Source of the DNA: Pirellulales bacterium
GTDB lineage: Bacteria; Planctomycetota; Planctomycetia; Pirellulales; DATAWG01
Assembly (NCBI GenBank): GCA_036267355.1
Contig: DATAWG010000036.1
Location: 1-64,000 of the forward strand
DNA: 64,000 nt
Direction of reading: 5' to 3'
Part shown: positions 1 through 8,275 of the stretch, piece by piece
Position numbering within the stretch: the first letter of the stretch is position 1
How the letters are laid out: every line of letters begins with the position of its first letter
Program-made: the position numbers and the translations under genes
The notes under the pieces: model-generated
The model's input: the letters and a program-made list of their open reading frames with translations, nothing else
What the model was told of the DNA's origin: nothing
The model's database searches: none

Positions 1-218
1 CTGTCGAACGTCCTCCAGTCCCGCGGAGAGGATACGTGTCTTGCTGCCATTCATCGGCTGTCACTCCAGAAGGTCGTGTGCGGACAGCCCACGGTAGCAC
101 ACGCCTCAAAACGGTTCATACACGCTTGCCGGAAGGACACAGCGGCGAGACGTTGGCGGAAGCAATTGCCAATGCCTTCGGGAGCAGCGTGTTTCGCCGA
201 AATAAGGTATGCCTAGCG

Positions 219-286
219 CACCGCGGAGCGCAGACGGCACACGGAGTGTGCCTGCTGCGTAGGAGGCATACTCCGTATGCCGTCGG
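219..286. repeat. Palindromic intergenic repeat, CACTCCGTGTGCCGTC family
   Basis: The first 313 bases hold no gene I can support. They contain one copy of a repeat family built on GACGGCACACGGAGTG next to GCGGAGCGCAGACGG. Related copies lie at 9829-9862, 29844-29915, 30059-30125 and 30272-30304. The open frames crossing this stretch are low-complexity, arginine-rich translations of the repeat. Confidence 0.6.
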
Positions 287-313
287 CGCGATGACCCGCA
301 ATCAATTGTGGAG

Positions 314-2245
314 CTATCGAATCACGCGCACGACGCGGACGTTGTCGAGCGCCGGGCCGCGGGTCGGGTCGGTCGTTTCCAGCGTGTAGATTTCCAACGT
401 GGTCTCATCCGCGACTGCCACGAATTCCCACGTTTTCGTCGACCAGCCCATCGCTTGGAGCGACTTGCCCGTCGAATCGAATTCGAACGCTTGCTGCTTG
501 CCGGCCGCGACCACGGCAACCCGTTTCGTGGCCGGATTCGCTCCGGGAGTGCCGGCCAAGGAAAAGGTGACACGATATCGGCGGCCTTTCAAGGTTTTGA
601 ACGTCTGCGCCACTCCGCCATAACCGGGTGAGCCGTGCAGATCGAGGCTTCGCTCGCCGTCGTCGGCTTTCCAGTGCGCATGGATGTAGTCGATCTGGCC
701 GCGCGTCACGGTCCAGCCTTTGATCGCCGTGGCGCCCGGATTGAGCGACACGAAATCCTTCGCCATCGGCCCATCTTCGAAGCTGCCGTTGACGAGCAGA
801 TTGGGAGTTGGAATCTTCAGCAGCGGATTCTCGTCGATCGCTTCGACGGCGGAACAGGCCAGATCGCCCACGTCGACATTGAACATCTTTTGACCCTGGC
901 CGGCGTTGTCGATGCTTTCGCTTTCGAAAGCGCAGGGCTTGTCGTCGTGGATCGAGACAACGCCATGAAATTGGGCCCCGCGCGTCTCGGAATACCCGGT
1001 TTGCGGATGGTCGAAATCGATGAACAAGGTGGCCCGAATCGGATTGCCCGCTCCGAGCATGGCGTTGACTCGATATTGCCGGCCGTGCCAATAGAAATCG
1101 CCGATTCGCCGATCGTTTTTGATGTTTGGATCGGTGCCGGGCAGCCGCCGCCACGCCAACACGGCCGAGGTGATCTTGCGGCCGGTGCTTTTCTGATGAA
1201 ATTCGACGTTCCACAGCCCGATCATCGGCTGCCGATAGAAGGCGTTGCTCTTCGGATCGACGACTTGCGTGATATACGCCGCCTGGTCGCAATCGTTTAG
1301 ATAGTTGTAGTGGATCAGGGTGAAGCCTTTATATTTGGCGATGTCTTTCCAGCCGTCGGGCAGCTTGGCCGGGTCGTAGCCGCCGTTGTTCGGGCCCCAA
1401 CTGTTCTTGACGATGAAGAATTGTCGCGGCCGGTCGTAGCCGACAATGAGCAGCCCATGGAGCGCTCCTTCCGGGACGGCGTCTGCGGCCCGATACCAAA
1501 CGACGGGCGGGATATTGCCGCGTCCTTTTTCGGCGGTTCCCTTTTGAAAATAGATGGGGATGACGACGCCAACCTCATGGCCGGCGGCCAGAATCGCTTC
1601 GATCTTGCGCGGGTCGCGGCGGTCGCGCTCGGAAAGCACGACGAACTGCTTGATGCCATAGCGGGCGTTTTGCCGGGCCGCCTGCGGATATTGCACCGGC
1701 GAAAGGTTGTAGCGATTGAGGGCTATTTGGGGAAATGGGTCCTGCCAGCGATAATTGCCGACATTGAACCCGCGAAAGTAGCCTGCCTTTGGATCCTCGT
1801 AATCCGGTCGATAGGCCATATCTTCCGCTCGGCTGACGCCGTATTTGCTCAGCACGCGATACCGTGCGACCATGCTCCCGCCGCCGTCGTCGGCCAGGCC
1901 ATTTTCATTCACATCCGAGTCGATAATTTTGTTCTCGGTCAACTCAACGGAATGGCTCATCCAGATCAGATGCTCGACCGAAAGCCGCACATGAATGCCC
2001 GCGCGCCCGTAGGCCGCTTCAAGAGCCGCGACCTCGGGCTGAAAGATGCAGGTCCACCGGCCTCCCTGATCGAAGATTGGAGTTTGCTCTTTGGTCAGGT
2101 CAACCGCAGCGGGCAAATACTGCGTAGGCCGAGCGGCAAATTGCTGCCCGTGCGCCGGTCGCAGTTCTGTTGAAAAACTCAGGCCAACGCCGGCGTAAAT
2201 CAAGATCGCCAACTGCGATGCGGTGTTGCGAAGTTTCGGGCGCAT
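314..2245 (-). CDS. Secreted papain-like (C1-type) cysteine protease with choice-of-anchor C domain
   Basis: A 643-residue protein with an N-terminal hydrophobic segment (about residues 10-26), so probably exported. The N-terminal half carries the papain-fold signature: Gln60 (oxyanion hole) and Cys66 in FDQGGRWTC, with the Q-to-C spacing of 6 seen in papain, then His263 in LHGLLIVGYD and Asn281 in VKNSWG. The residue after the nucleophile is Ile, where papain has Trp. Residues about 290-480 form an unassigned middle region. Residues about 483-643 match the choice-of-anchor C pattern (VNGSFE, GWTVT, DYI, SLDLHG, QTF, GPALDNV), a domain found on exported, surface-sorted proteins. I infer extracellular or periplasmic proteolysis; the substrate is unknown. 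The start is an ATG just upstream of the hydrophobic segment. The gene is alone on this strand, followed by a 135-bp gap to the zinc-ribbon gene. Confidence 0.8.
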   Translation of the reverse strand: MRPKLRNTASQLAILIYAGVGLSFSTELRPAHGQQFAARPTQYLPAAVDLTKEQTPIFDQGGRWTCIFQPEVAALEAAYGRAGIHVRLSVEHLIWMSHSVELTENKIIDSDVNENGLADDGGGSMVARYRVLSKYGVSRAEDMAYRPDYEDPKAGYFRGFNVGNYRWQDPFPQIALNRYNLSPVQYPQAARQNARYGIKQFVVLSERDRRDPRKIEAILAAGHEVGVVIPIYFQKGTAEKGRGNIPPVVWYRAADAVPEGALHGLLIVGYDRPRQFFIVKNSWGPNNGGYDPAKLPDGWKDIAKYKGFTLIHYNYLNDCDQAAYITQVVDPKSNAFYRQPMIGLWNVEFHQKSTGRKITSAVLAWRRLPGTDPNIKNDRRIGDFYWHGRQYRVNAMLGAGNPIRATLFIDFDHPQTGYSETRGAQFHGVVSIHDDKPCAFESESIDNAGQGQKMFNVDVGDLACSAVEAIDENPLLKIPTPNLLVNGSFEDGPMAKDFVSLNPGATAIKGWTVTRGQIDYIHAHWKADDGERSLDLHGSPGYGGVAQTFKTLKGRRYRVTFSLAGTPGANPATKRVAVVAAGKQQAFEFDSTGKSLQAMGWSTKTWEFVAVADETTLEIYTLETTDPTRGPALDNVRVVRVIR

Positions 2246-2379
2246 GGCGTGCCTTGGGTCGAGGACTCAGTCGTTCTCACGGCAAGATAATTGCAAAATG
2301 GCCTGCTGGTCCGACAACACTGCCGGAATATCGGCAGAATTCCCCATATGCCCATGTCGTGCGTTGCCACGGGCTTACC

Positions 2380-3069
2380 TTATTCGCGTGACGCTGCGGC
2401 CTTCCGAACCTGTTCGTAAAGCTCGCCCGGATTGACTACGTGAAGATCGACGAATCCGCACTCGCCGCAAATGTCCGCTCTGATTTCCCCGTAAACTGGG
2501 TCGCTGAAAATCAAAGCGTGTGGATTTCGGAAGACCACCGCCCGAAGCCTACCTTCCCAATATTCGCCTCGGTCGGCCACGGCCACGTTGTGAATGATTT
2601 TGCTCGATCCGCAGCCTCGGCATTTGAGTTCTGGGGCCAGGCGAGTGTCGCCCAAATCGTCGGATTGAGCGCCGGTTGAATCCGCGTCTTCTTCAGGCCG
2701 TTCGGCGTCAGAAATTTCTTGGCCTTCGGCGGGAAGCGGCTCGCCCGACCTTGTTGCCATGCATTTCCAACACATGTCGAAATTGCCGGGCACGCTCTCG
2801 CCGCATTTCGAGCATTTCCAGTCGGGCTCAGGAATGCCGGCATCGCCGTCGCTGTTGCCGTCGAAATCTCCGGCCAGGGACGAGTTCCCGATCGGCGATG
2901 GGCTATTCGCCTTGGCCGGCTTCGCGTGTGCGTTGGGCGCCGGCTTCGCTTCCGTCCTATCGCTCGATCGCGGCGGATCGTCTGGCAGGTAGTCGAGGAT
3001 GCCGCCGCATTCCAAGCAGATTTGCTGGCCCGGCTCGGCGACGTGCTGGCAATTTCGGCATCGCAGCAT
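2380..3069 (-). CDS. Triple zinc-ribbon protein, function unknown
   Basis: A 229-residue soluble protein with three separate Cys4 clusters: C4/C7 with C18/C21, C86/C89 with C100/C103, and C150/C153 with C201/C204. Each looks like a zinc ribbon. The first two are short-loop ribbons. The third has a loop of nearly 50 residues between its CxxC pairs. The linkers (about 30-80 and 105-145) are acidic, Pro/Ala-rich and probably disordered. There is no signal peptide or membrane segment. Zinc ribbons of this kind often bind nucleic acid or protein, but nothing here shows which. The third ribbon, with DICGECGF, resembles uncharacterised bacterial ribbons found in single-ribbon proteins. It is transcribed in the same direction as the protease gene but is not clearly in an operon with it. 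Confidence 0.75.
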   Translation of the reverse strand: MLRCRNCQHVAEPGQQICLECGGILDYLPDDPPRSSDRTEAKPAPNAHAKPAKANSPSPIGNSSLAGDFDGNSDGDAGIPEPDWKCSKCGESVPGNFDMCWKCMATRSGEPLPAEGQEISDAERPEEDADSTGAQSDDLGDTRLAPELKCRGCGSSKIIHNVAVADRGEYWEGRLRAVVFRNPHALIFSDPVYGEIRADICGECGFVDLHVVNPGELYEQVRKAAASRE

Positions 3070-3143
3070 AGCTCCGCCCTGTTTTTTGATTCGAAACTTC
3101 TATCGGTGAACCAGCGAATTGCTGACGCCGAGACCGGAAATCG

Positions 3144-3980
3144 CTACTTGTTCAGCACTCCATCAACGAATTCGAACAATGCTTGCGTCGGTTTGTCGCC
3201 GGGCAGTCCCAGACCATTGTTGAGCTTGTCGTGTTCCGAGTTTTGGGCCGAGAGTGTCTTTGCCGGGACGCCGGCTTCTTGAAGCGCTTTGGCGAGCCGG
3301 CGAGCTTGCGGTTCGGTTTCGGGATGGCCGCCGACGCAGAGCAGCAAGAACGGCGGAATATCCTTCCCTTTTGCGACGTGCTCAATCGGTGAAAGCTCTT
3401 TGCGGCTTTGCTCGTCGCCGAATTTCCACGTGTAGCGGTCGGCTCGCTTCTTCTCCACCGTGGCGATTTGCATCGCAAGATCGTAGGTGTCGCCATCGAC
3501 GGGCACGCAACCCTTGATGATCGAAAGCGGCAAGCCCTCGGCCTTCAAGAGCGTTTCGTCGGTGCAAATCAGCGCAGCGAGTTGCGCTCCAGCGGAATGT
3601 CCCATCACGAAGATCCGGTTCGGATCGCCGCCGAATTCACGGGCATGATCGTGGGTCCAGCGGACTGCGTTGGCTACATCGCCGGCCATTGCCTTGATCG
3701 TGGTGTTCGGAAACAAGCGGTAGTTCGTTGAAACAAAGACGAATCCCTTATCGACGAACGCCTTTGGCTTATTCTGCACATCGCGTTTGTCGCCCTGCAT
3801 CCAGCCTCCGCCGTGAATCCAGAAGACGATCGGATGATCTTTGCCGGTCGGGGGCGCGTCGATGTCGAGAGTTTGCTTGGCGTCGGTTGTGCCCGCATAC
3901 GGCACATCGCGGCGCGCAGCCGGTTCGGCGGCCGTTGCCGCGGAAGCGAGCAGCAGCAAGCAAAGGGGGATGCAGTGCAT
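3144..3980 (-). CDS. Secreted alpha/beta hydrolase (carboxylesterase/lipase-like)
   Basis: A 278-residue protein with a clear signal peptide (hydrophobic run, then ATAAEP near residue 20). The hormone-sensitive-lipase/BD-FAE type layout is visible: oxyanion motif HGGGW at 56-60, nucleophile Ser129 in GHSAG, and a candidate catalytic His250 in NSEHDKLN. The usual catalytic-acid motif (GxxDxxV) is not obvious; at that position the protein reads GGHPETE, so the acid may be Glu222 or Glu224. The family hydrolyses small esters; the real substrate is unknown. Length is normal. The ATG at 3978-3980 immediately precedes the signal peptide. Confidence 0.85.
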   Translation of the reverse strand: MHCIPLCLLLLASAATAAEPAARRDVPYAGTTDAKQTLDIDAPPTGKDHPIVFWIHGGGWMQGDKRDVQNKPKAFVDKGFVFVSTNYRLFPNTTIKAMAGDVANAVRWTHDHAREFGGDPNRIFVMGHSAGAQLAALICTDETLLKAEGLPLSIIKGCVPVDGDTYDLAMQIATVEKKRADRYTWKFGDEQSRKELSPIEHVAKGKDIPPFLLLCVGGHPETEPQARRLAKALQEAGVPAKTLSAQNSEHDKLNNGLGLPGDKPTQALFEFVDGVLNK

Positions 3981-4146
3981 CGGATATTCCTTGTAGATTT
4001 ATTGAACGCCGGCTGGGGCCGACGCTCAACGGGGATAAACCGAACACGCCATTCTACTGCCTGCCGCCGGGCACTGGAGACGCTAAAAGGCCCAAAAAAA
4101 CGCGCGATTTGCGGCGGTTTTGGCTCGACAGTGCTTTTTGCGCCAT

Positions 4147-4176
4147 TTGGACTATCGCAGTGCGGTTCCGTGCAAT
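4147..4176 (+). promoter_or_regulatory. Possible sigma-70-like promoter of the cold-shock gene
   Basis: TTGGAC at 4147-4152 and TGCAAT at 4171-4176 are 18 bp apart. Transcription from here would give a leader of roughly 65 nt before the cold-shock start codon. This is only a pattern match to a degenerate consensus. Confidence 0.3.
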
Positions 4177-4249
4177 AGGATAGGTGGCCATGTTGAGATG
4201 GGAGCTAGTGTTCCTGTCGCAGGTCTTTCTTAGTGAGGAGTTCGTGTTT

Positions 4250-4462
4250 ATGGCGTCAGGTACGATCAAGAAGTTGGTTAGCGACAAAGGATTCGGGTTC
4301 ATTCAGACGGGCGACGGTGGAGATATTTTCTTCCATCATTCGACTGTCCAAAACAGTCAGTTCGACAATCTGAGAGAAGGCCAGTCGGTGGAATACACCG
4401 TCGAGCAAGGCGGGGGCCAAAAGGGCAAAGGACCTCGAGCCGCTTCAGTCACGCCGGTCTAA
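4250..4462 (+). CDS. Cold-shock domain protein (CspA family)
   Basis: A 70-residue single OB-fold RNA/ssDNA-binding protein. RNP1-like KGFGFIQ and RNP2-like IFFHHS are both present, the length is typical, and GQSVEYTVEQ is the usual fourth strand. The start at 4250 is chosen because GAGGAG lies 10 bases upstream and MASGTIKKL is the standard N-terminus; the in-frame ATG at 4184 would add 22 unrelated residues. The protein is probably an RNA chaperone that melts mRNA structure, and not necessarily cold-induced. It is a single-gene unit closed by the hairpin terminator at 4503-4536. Confidence 0.95.
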   Translation: MASGTIKKLVSDKGFGFIQTGDGGDIFFHHSTVQNSQFDNLREGQSVEYTVEQGGGQKGKGPRAASVTPV

Positions 4463-4502
4463 AGACCGCGCCGGTCGACCGCCAATACAAACAAATTCAT
4501 CG

Positions 4503-4536
4503 AAAGCCCTCGGCTGCCTTGCAGCCGGGGGCTTTT
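4503..4536 (+). terminator. Rho-independent terminator of the cold-shock gene
   Basis: A 15-bp stem (AAAGCCCTCGGCTGC paired with GCAGCCGGGGGCTTT, one G-T wobble) with a 3-nt CTT loop, ending in TTTT. It starts 40 bases after the stop codon. Confidence 0.85.
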
Positions 4537-4671
4537 CCATGCGCTGTGCTGAACGCGCCCCACGTAAGGCTCGGCCAAAAAATTAACTTTTCCACAGCCC
4601 TCTCTCCCCTTGCGGCAGAGGGCAGGGCGCGGGGTTCGAAAAGCGGAAGCTATTTTTTGCCGAGCCTAAGC

Positions 4672-4721
4672 CAACACACTGAAGCGTGAACGCCAACTGG
4701 AGTTCACGCTCCAGCGTGTTG
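4672..4721. repeat. 20-bp inverted repeat downstream of tRNA-Ala
   Basis: The arms 4672-4691 and 4702-4721 match at 18 of 20 positions around a 10-nt loop. The element lies directly 3' of the tRNA-Ala gene and could limit read-through or be a member of a repeat family. A related core (TTGGAGTTCACGCT) is at 53719-53732. Just upstream (4598-4645) lies a copy of the CCCTCTCTCCCC / GGCAGAGGGCAGGG intergenic repeat. Confidence 0.6.
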
Positions 4722-4728
4722 AGTTAGG

Positions 4729-4801
4729 TGGAGTGTACGAGGCTCGAACTCGTAACCTTCGGCTTGCAAAGCCGACGCTCTCCCAATTGAGCTAACACCC
4801 C
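4729..4801 (-). tRNA. tRNA-Ala (anticodon TGC)
   Basis: A 73-nt cloverleaf. The acceptor stem GGGGTGT pairs with ACACTCC and includes the G3:U70 wobble pair, the main alanine identity element. The anticodon stem CGGCT/AGCCG closes a loop with TGC. The T-arm has GTTCGAG. The discriminator is A and CCA is not encoded. It follows the tRNA-Ile gene on the same strand after 121 bases and is probably co-transcribed with it. Confidence 0.95.
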
Positions 4802-4922
4802 AATATAGGCACCTTCGAACGCTCGTGGCACGTCGATATTTTCGGTGGCGGCTTGGGTGCCACTTCGGGGCTGTCCGGCAGTGCTGGAAGTACGCCGTAG
4901 GTAGCGCCGGAATTAAAGCGAA

Positions 4923-4997
4923 TGCGCGCACCAAGATTCGAACTTGGGACCTCGTCCTTATCAGGGACGCGCTCTAAACCAACTGAGCTATGCGCGC
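4923..4997 (-). tRNA. tRNA-Ile (anticodon GAT)
   Basis: A 75-nt cloverleaf. The acceptor arms GCGCGCA and TGCGCGC pair fully, the D-arm has AGCTCAGTTGGT, the anticodon stem CGTCC/GGACG closes a loop with GAT, the T-loop is GTTCGAATC, and the discriminator is A. This Ile(GAT)-Ala(TGC) order is the one usually found inside 16S-23S rRNA spacers, but there is no rRNA on either side here. Confidence 0.95.
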
Positions 4998-5137
4998 GGT
5001 CCATACGCCGCCGGGCCCGGCATCCACACTTGTCCGCGCCGTCGAGCCCGTCGGCAAGAACAGGCTATTTTAGGTCGCCGCATTTCGCTGTCAAAGGGGG
5101 AGGCGCGCAAATGACGAATGACGAATGTCGAATTAGG

Positions 5138-5178
5138 GGCGAGGGGGCGAGGGCGAGGGGAGAGGGAAGGGAGGCGAA
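5138..5178. repeat. GAGGGGCGAGGG simple repeat in the 4998-5436 gap
   Basis: The 440 bases between tRNA-Ile and the TlpA-like gene hold this G-rich array and a short perfect hairpin (GCTGGCTTCGCCAGC, 5222-5236). An open frame runs from 5221 into the next gene, but its first 72 codons look like translated intergenic DNA. I see no other gene. Confidence 0.55.
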
Positions 5179-5436
5179 GAGCCATGACAGCTGCACGCTC
5201 GGTTTAGTCACCGCGCGAATATGCTGGCTTCGCCAGCTTGCGTGGTTCGCCCGCAGAGATGGCCTGACCGGAAAAATCTGCGCTGTCGGATCATGTTTGC
5301 CAACCGCTTTGGTCGAAAAACAAAGGCGACGGAGGTCGGCCAGCAGAGCGTACTAGCGGCAAACGCCGAACCGGCATCAAAACCCGGCATCACCCCGCCT
5401 TCGTTTTTTTCGCCCTTCACCAAACGGATTTCTCCC

Positions 5437-7377
5437 ATGGCTGCGATCTTTGGCAACAAATGGCGGTGGTTCGCGGTGGCGGCGGTCGTGAAATTGGTTC
5501 TCACCGGGCTGGTGTTTGCCCTGGCGGCGCCGGCGGCCCACTCCGCGAGCCCGACGGCCGAGCAAGCTCTCAAACTGCTGCCGATGCAGAAAGATGTCGA
5601 CTATGATCGGCCGACGCCTGAAGAAGCGGCGCGCTGCACGATGAAAGCCGAAAAGCAAAAAGGCCAGACGGGCTGGGTGGTCCGCGATGGCGATGGAAAG
5701 ACGTTGCGCGAGTTCGTCGACACTAATGGCGACAACGTCGTCGATCGCTGGAGCTATTTCAAAGACGGCGTCGAAGTTTATCGCGATATCGATCCGAAAT
5801 TCGTCGGCAAGGCCACCGAACATCGTTGGCTCAATACGGCCGGCATCCGTTGGGGTGTGTCGAAAGGGGGTGCTTCGCCGCTCGAGTATTGGAAAATGAT
5901 CTCGGCCGAAGAGGCTTCGTCCGAGGTGGTCGGCGCCCTTCGAGACCGCGATCCGGCACGCTTCAATCGACTGTTGCTCACCTCGACCGAACTGCGTTCG
6001 CTCGGTCTGAACGCGGCCAAGGCGAAAGAGCTTGCCGAAAAGATTGCCGCTGCCCCGGCTGCGTTTGCCGAACTGGCCGACCGGCAAACGACGATCACGG
6101 CAAAATCCAATTGGGTGCATTTCGGTGGCAACCGGCCGGGCGTCGTTCCCACCGGCACTTTCGGATCGCCGGCCGATATCGAAGTTTATGAAAACGTCGT
6201 GGCGGTGGTCGACACCGACGGTAGCGATACGCAAATCCAAATCGGTACGATGATCAAGGCCGGCGATTGCTGGCGCATTGTCGATGTGCCGGGCGTGCCC
6301 GAGCATGGGAAGCTCGCGGATTCACAGCCGGGAATTTTCTTCGTGGCGGCTTCGGCTCGCAATACGACAGGATCGCAGGAAACGGCCGGGAGTGGGGGCA
6401 ACGAAAAGATGCAAAAGATCATGGATGAGCTGCAAAAGCTCGACCAGCAGATTTCTGCCGCCGCGCCGGCTGAGCAAGCGAAGCTCAACGAAAAGCGAGC
6501 CGACTTTTTCGAGCAAGTGATCGCCGACGTTGGCCCGGCCGACCGTGCTCAATGGGTTCGCCAAATGACCGACACGATCAGTGCCGCCGTGCAATCAGCG
6601 ACCTATCCCGGCGGGGCGGAACGTTTGAAGACACTCTACACCAAGCTCGAAAAAAATCCGCAAGACGCTGACCTGGCCGCGTATGTCGAGTTCCGCGAAC
6701 TGTCGGCCGAATACGCGTTGGCGCTACAAAGCCCGAACCCTGAGTTTGCGAAGATTCAAGCGACATGGTTGCAGAATCTGCAAACGTTCGTCGGGCGGCA
6801 TCCGAAAAGCCCCGACACTGCCGATGCCCTGCTGCAGTTGGGCATTGCCGAAGAATTCGCCGGCCGCGAAGAAAAAGCCAAAGAGTGGTATCACCAGATC
6901 GTCGACAATTTCGATGCGGCCGCCGCGGCAAAAAAAGCTGCCGGCGCCATCCGGCGATTGGATTCGGTCGGCAAGCCAATTGAGCTAACAGGCAAAAGCA
7001 CCGACGGCGAGCAGATCGATCTGGCCAGCTTGAAAGGCAAGTTTGTCTTGATCCACTATTGGGCCACCTGGTGCGAGCCGTGCAAAGTCGATCTGGCGGA
7101 GCTAAAGGAACTGCAAGCGAAATATGCCGCCAGCGGCTTGGCGATCATCGGCGTAAGCCTCGACACGAACCGGCAATCGCTCGACGATTATCTGTCGAAG
7201 AACCATCTTCCTTGGCCGCAACTTTTCGAACCGGGCGGTCTCGATAGCCGCTACGCCAATGAGATGGGCATTCTGACGCTGCCGACAATGATCCTGATCG
7301 ACGCTGACGGCAAAGTTGCTAACCGCGGCATTCACATCAGCGAACTGGATACCGAACTGCACAATCGGTTGAAGTGA
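5437..7377 (+). CDS. Membrane-anchored or exported TlpA/ResA-like thioredoxin-fold protein
   Basis: A 646-residue protein with an N-terminal hydrophobic stretch (residues about 12-35, ending AAHSASP). Residues about 40-350 are an unassigned region with a DTNGDNVVDRWSYF stretch resembling calcium-binding EF-hand-like loops. About 360-520 is helical and TPR-like, with DTADALLQLGIAEEF typical of tetratricopeptide helices. The C-terminal AhpC/TSA-type thioredoxin domain carries the redox motif W545-C-E-P-C549 and the cis-proline TLPT at about 616. Such domains reduce or isomerise disulfides, or feed electrons to cytochrome maturation, on the periplasmic side. The start is the ATG at 5437, right before the hydrophobic segment; the open frame reaches back to 5221. 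The joining of a helical repeat region to a TlpA domain recurs in planctomycetes. Confidence 0.85.
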   Translation: MAAIFGNKWRWFAVAAVVKLVLTGLVFALAAPAAHSASPTAEQALKLLPMQKDVDYDRPTPEEAARCTMKAEKQKGQTGWVVRDGDGKTLREFVDTNGDNVVDRWSYFKDGVEVYRDIDPKFVGKATEHRWLNTAGIRWGVSKGGASPLEYWKMISAEEASSEVVGALRDRDPARFNRLLLTSTELRSLGLNAAKAKELAEKIAAAPAAFAELADRQTTITAKSNWVHFGGNRPGVVPTGTFGSPADIEVYENVVAVVDTDGSDTQIQIGTMIKAGDCWRIVDVPGVPEHGKLADSQPGIFFVAASARNTTGSQETAGSGGNEKMQKIMDELQKLDQQISAAAPAEQAKLNEKRADFFEQVIADVGPADRAQWVRQMTDTISAAVQSATYPGGAERLKTLYTKLEKNPQDADLAAYVEFRELSAEYALALQSPNPEFAKIQATWLQNLQTFVGRHPKSPDTADALLQLGIAEEFAGREEKAKEWYHQIVDNFDAAAAAKKAAGAIRRLDSVGKPIELTGKSTDGEQIDLASLKGKFVLIHYWATWCEPCKVDLAELKELQAKYAASGLAIIGVSLDTNRQSLDDYLSKNHLPWPQLFEPGGLDSRYANEMGILTLPTMILIDADGKVANRGIHISELDTELHNRLK

Positions 7378-7424
7378 ACGGCGATCGCTCGAAGGCTCGT
7401 CTGTTCGCGGAGCGAAGGCCAGGG

Positions 7425-7600
7425 ACGCCCAGGGAAGGCCAGAGGGAAGTCCAAGGACGCCCAGCGAAGGCCAGAGGGAAGGCCAGTGGGAAGTCCAGGG
7501 ACGTCCAGCGAAGGCCAGAGGGAAGTCCAGGGACGTCCAGCGAAGCCCAGGGAAGCCCAGGGAAGGCCAGGAGAGCGTTTGCCAAATGGAGATCGCTCTC
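7425..7600. repeat. Degenerate tandem minisatellite (AGGGAAGTCCAGGGACG-type)
   Basis: The gap after the TlpA-like gene is filled by degenerate tandem units built from GGCCAGAGGGAAG, TCCAGGGACGTCCAGCG and GCCCAGGGAAG. The reverse strand reads through as a low-complexity Leu/Pro/Ser/Trp-rich frame, which I regard as an artefact. An inverted piece (CTTCCCTGGGCTTGG) follows at 7606-7620. Confidence 0.7.
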
Positions 7601-7635
7601 CAGGCCTTCCCTGGGCTTGGGCGCCTCATGCGATC

Positions 7636-8136
7636 TCACATCACCGACCCCGATTGCGGATCGACGCCGACGCCGCCGGTCATGCGCACCAGCGCGTCGA
7701 GCACGTTGAGCAGCGTGCTGGGATCGAGCGTTTCTTCCCCTTCATCTTCGCTGCCGCCGCTGCCGCCGCCGCCGACGATTTCTTCGAAGTGCAAGATGTC
7801 CAGCCGAGCGTCACACTTAGGAAGCCGGGCGAGCTTTGCGCGCTCGTCGGGATCCGCAGCATTGGGGCGCATTTCCTCGGCCAACTCGACGCCCTGGGTT
7901 TGCACTTCCTCGCCCGAGACGTAGCTGATATCGAGCGCCGAATAATCCTGTGGCGAGCGGAGCGTGAGCGATTCGAAGCCGCCGTCGTCGTCGGCCAGAG
8001 TGTTGCTAAGCTCGAAACGGCGATTCAGCGATTGCAACGCTTCGGTCATTTTTTCCAAACTCGGCCGTTTGGCGGCATTGAACAAGACGAAATACGTCTC
8101 GCGCCATTTGTAGTTGTCGTTTTCGAAGGTGGACAT
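7636..8136 (-). CDS. Hypothetical protein, acidic C-terminus
   Basis: A 166-residue soluble protein I do not recognise. The start is set at the ATG at 8134-8136 (MSTFENDNYKWRETYFVLF), which gives a folded-looking N-terminus; the open frame runs back to 8193. N-terminal residues 1-100 contain WRETYFVLF and RPSLEKMTEAL, then a Gly/Glu-rich linker (GGGGSGGSEDEGEE) leads to a short helical tail. There is no signal peptide or membrane segment. Codon use matches its neighbours. The gene starts just downstream of a 77-bp repeat and forms a pair with the 78-residue gene at 8276-8512. Confidence 0.65.
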   Translation of the reverse strand: MSTFENDNYKWRETYFVLFNAAKRPSLEKMTEALQSLNRRFELSNTLADDDGGFESLTLRSPQDYSALDISYVSGEEVQTQGVELAEEMRPNAADPDERAKLARLPKCDARLDILHFEEIVGGGGSGGSEDEGEETLDPSTLLNVLDALVRMTGGVGVDPQSGSVM

Positions 8137-8180
8137 CAGCGTTATCCCTGGGAGCGGTTCAAGCGTCGCGAGCGCTTTAA

Positions 8181-8257
8181 GGGGATCAGGCACATTTTTC
8201 GGCAGTGCACTGAGCTAAGCTTCGCAGCGAAACGGGCCGAAAAACGAGCCAGACCCC
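8181..8257. repeat. 77-bp MITE/REP-like element, copy 1
   Basis: The left arm reads GGGGATCAGGCACATTTTTC. The right arm, read on the opposite strand, is GGGGTCTGGCTCGTTTTTCG. The arms are imperfect inverted repeats and the interior differs from copy 2 at 8619-8696, which has the same length and ends. Confidence 0.75.
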
Positions 8258-8275
8258 GAATCGTGGACAGTCGCA

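Noticed and set aside
7102-7639. Minus-strand Leu/Trp/Pro-rich frames over 7337-7629
   Set aside because: Direct translation of the minisatellite; no start signal and no conserved-looking sequence.
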